Origin: Neocallimastix lanati (nom. inval.)
Taxonomy: Eukaryota > Neocallimastigomycota > Neocallimastigomycetes > Neocallimastigales > Neocallimastigaceae
Assembly: GCA_016946835.1 (NCBI GenBank)
Contig: JACVTC010000016.1
Location: 1 to 50,000 of the forward strand
Reading direction: 5' to 3'
DNA length: 50,000 bases
Position numbers and translations under genes: made by a program. The notes below the pieces were generated by a model. The model did not search any database and had not been told where the DNA came from. It saw only the letters and a program-made list of their open reading frames with translations. Positions within the stretch are counted from its first letter, which is position 1, and each line of letters begins with the position of its first letter. Of the stretch, positions 47,311 through 50,000 are shown in pieces.

Positions 47311-47700
47311 TTAATTAATATGTATCTCCATAATGTAATAAGTACTCGTGTATCCTTTCTTAATTTATATATATTTTTTCCTTACCTTGAGATTTCCCTA
47401 TAAATGAAATTAGTAGTTCTCTCGCTATATAAGTATGATTTACATGTTGTTGGATTCCACTTAGTCCATGTCTTAAAGTTCTACGTACTTAGGATGAGCA
47501 AAGAATATTATAATACATGACATGTAATAATAAACTTGATGAAAAGCAAGGATGTCCCTTAATTTGATTCAAGCCACATTTTAACACATGTGACTTTTAA
47601 GCGATGATCAGTCCCTAACTTAGAGATTAAGAAACGAAGGTCGACATTAACCAGTATGACCAATTAGAAACTATTTTATGTATCTCTTTAATATTAGAAT
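47311..47700 (-). mobile_element. Complex island, possible retroelement relic
   Basis: Positions 47320-47690 are much richer in G and C than the surroundings but hold no long open frame. On the minus strand at about 47490-47395 one frame reads VRRTLRHGLSGIQQ followed by a RELLISFIGKSQG-like stretch, faintly reminiscent of the post-RT region of DIRS-type retroelements. That resemblance is weak. It could also be an LTR or other non-coding relic. Confidence 0.3.
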
Positions 47701-48114
47701 TTTTAAAATTTGAAAATTTTTAGATTTAAATAAATATTCAACAATATAAAAAATTTTTTTTTAAAAATAAATATGTTTTATTAATGAAACTTATATAATA
47801 AATAAAATTAAAACTAAATTCAATTTATTTTCTAATTAATCTTAAACATTATACTATTAAAACTTACCAAAAAAGAAAAAAAAAATTATGAAATAAAATA
47901 TACTATAAAAATTTTATATTATAGTTAATATGAAAAAAATAATAATAGTAAAAATAAAAATAAAATAAAGAAAAAAATAAAATAAAATAAAAAAAATAAA
48001 ATAAAAAAAAAAAAAAAATAAAATAAAAAAAAAATAAAATAAAATAAAATAAAATAATAATAAAAAAAAAAAATAAAATAAAAATAAAAAAAAAAATAAA
48101 AAATAAAAAATGAA

Positions 48115-48148
<34 letters not shown>

Positions 48149-48233
48149 CAATAGTATAAATAGTAAATGTTAATGTGGGTTTAAATATTACAATTAATTC
48201 TGTATAAGTTAAATAATAATAGATGATAAAAAA
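47701..48233. other. Upstream region of the beta-helix gene, poly-A rich
   Basis: A long A-rich tract of AAAAT/AAAAA units (47940-48148) dominates. It precedes the start codon at 48234 by less than 100 bp. No coding content is supported. Confidence 0.6.
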
Positions 48234-49455
48234 ATGAGAAACATAAAATTTCGAAGTTATTATATATATTTATATATCTTATTGTTTAAATTATATCTTT
48301 CGTATGGAAAAGATTTTTATATAACGAGTAATAGTACTTATTTTGATTCAAATTCAGACGTTTATATTGATACATTGATTAATAATGAAAGTCAAAATGA
48401 GGCAATAAATCTTTATTTTATGGATGATTTATATGACTTTTCAATAAAATTTAATAATGATATAAATATTTATAATGATATTAATATAATTGGAATGAGT
48501 AATAACGGTACCATTTTTGATTTTAAAAACACTAGGAAAGGTTCAATGTTAATTAACTATTCCTCTAAATCTGGGTATAAAATCTTATTTAAAAATATTA
48601 TATTTCAAAATTTTAATTCCAATGGTGATGAAAAAGTTTCACTATTTCAAATGACTTCAACCCCGGTTGAACAAAAAATATATTTTGAAGATTGCATCTT
48701 CCAAAATAATAATTGTATACTAATAAAAATGCAAAGACATAATGGATGTGATATTAATCTAGAGGAAGAAAAATTTTCGACTATTTCCTTGGATAATTGT
48801 TATTTTTAGTAAGATTAAAATTATACATATTAAAAAATATTTAATAATAATAATAAATAAATATAAATTCAATGGTATAAATATATGAACATATATACTA
48901 TTTTAATATTTGGTTTAAATTTAATTAAAAATCTATATTTTCTATATTTTAAAATATTTTATATATAATACTTAAAAAATTAAAATTTAATATTTTAAAA
49001 TATTAAATAATGACATAATAAATACAATAAACAATTAGTAATAACAGAGAATTGTTATTTTATATTATCATGAAAGAAGTAACTGCATTAGCGTTAGAAT
49101 CATTATGTCAAAGAGTAATAATAAATAACTCAAGATTTGAATATAATGATAATATAATAAGGCTTCAATCAGGAAATCTCTTCATAAATAATAGTAATAA
49201 AATTGATTTAAAATCATATTATTAAATTTTATGGTATATTTTGTGAAATAATAAATTAATATTATACAATATTATATTGTATAGGTACATTTAATAATAA
49301 TTATTCAAAAAAAAATGAAGCCACTGCACAATTTATAGATTCATATGGATATAAAAACAAAGTTATCGTCAAAGATAGTCAAATATCAAATATTAAATTA
49401 GTAGATGATTTACCATTGATTTTCATTAAAAAATCTTATATGAAGTATATAAATG

Positions 49456-49486
<31 letters not shown>

Positions 49487-50000
49487 TTTTATTGACATAT
49501 ATATATTACAAATAAATAGATTTTCTATTATATTAATATGTTAAAAAAAAAAAAAATTTGTAATATAAGAATATATAATTGTAGGATTAATAATATTGTT
49601 GGTTCATACTATCACATGATAAGAATTAAAATAGCACCTACTATTGAATTGGAAAAAGTATTTTTTGAAAGTAATTAAGAAATCTAATTTCCATAATTAA
49701 TATCATTAATATTAATATTAATACTTTTATTATTATTATTATTATTACTAGTAGTAGTAGATGTAATAGTAGTAATAGTATAGTAGTATTACTTTTATTA
49801 TTATTTATATTATTATTTTTATTTATTTATTTATTTATTTATTTTTTTTTTTTTTTTTTTTTGTAGATTAGAAATAATCATTATTTAAAAATATTTATTA
49901 AAAAAATTACATGAAATATTATTAATATTATTATTATTATTTTTACTAAATTTATTGCTATATAAAAAAAAATTGAAATAATAATGTAGATACAAATACA
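48234..50000 (+). CDS. Secreted beta-helix-like protein, 5' part (runs off window)
   Basis: Exon 1 (48234-48807) starts with a basic N-terminus and a hydrophobic stretch to about residue 24, a signal peptide. The body consists of short strands such as YFDSNSDVYIDTLI, INIIGMSNNGTIF, ILFKNIIFQNF and KIYFEDCIFQNNNC, the ladder-like pattern of right-handed beta-helix proteins. Further exons with workable GT-AG joins are 49050-49193, 49285-49444 and 49585-49670. A fifth probably starts at 49990 and leaves the window. The frame is kept through all of them (IINNSRFEYNDNIIRL, then DSQISNIKLVDDLPLIFI). Gut fungi encode many secreted beta-helix proteins. Whether this one is an enzyme (pectinase-like) or a structural surface protein cannot be told, since no catalytic motif is visible in this part. 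Confidence 0.75.

Overview
The window is extremely AT-rich nuclear DNA (intergenic DNA is almost only A and T, with homopolymer runs of 30-60 bases) that carries intron-split eukaryotic genes. The best fit is an anaerobic gut fungus (Neocallimastigomycota). The reasons are the base composition, Asn-rich proteins encoded by AAT/AAC runs, short AT-rich GT-AG introns, and a secreted protein built on a huge Thr-Leu-Pro repeat like the TLP-rich linkers known from Neocallimastix xylanase. A dictyostelid-like amoeba is the main alternative. No species call is made.

Layout. Positions 1-9,000 are a graveyard of mobile DNA: a triplicated 153-bp repeat, and two overlapping or nested non-LTR retrotransposons (LINEs) on the minus strand. 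One LINE keeps an apurinic-type endonuclease and part of the reverse transcriptase. The other is 5'-truncated and keeps reverse transcriptase and the C-terminal region. A further detached 3' end of the same family lies at 1.85-2.45 kb. Positions 10,779-14,297 (minus) encode a secreted protein of 1172 residues, in which about 165 TLPxTK units lie between two six-cysteine modules with identical spacing. A desert of about 6 kb follows.

Positions 20,502-43,936 are the conserved gene core. It holds an M16 metallopeptidase of the insulin-degrading enzyme/Ste23 type (minus, about 24 exons, with a large Asn/Ser-rich insertion near its C-terminus), a divergent ADP/ATP-carrier-like mitochondrial-family carrier (plus, 2 exons), a RecQ4-type helicase (minus, about 18 exons) and a neurochondrin-family helical-repeat protein (plus, 10 exons, 692 aa). 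The carrier and helicase genes converge. The helicase and neurochondrin genes diverge from a gap of 350 bp that must hold both promoters.

Positions 44,900-46,800 hold a decayed, noticeably GC-richer coding cassette of unknown origin. It is interrupted by the integrase tail and chromodomain of a Ty3/gypsy retrotransposon, which carries an internal 69-bp tandem duplication. A small complex island at 47.3-47.7 kb is unexplained. From 48,234 to the window end there is the 5' part of a secreted protein gene, probably a right-handed beta-helix protein, with at least five exons.

The conserved genes are housekeeping genes without an evident shared pathway. The parts most likely to be new are the TLP-repeat protein with its duplicated cysteine module, the M16 insertion, the carrier with altered signature motifs, and the foreign-looking decayed cassette.
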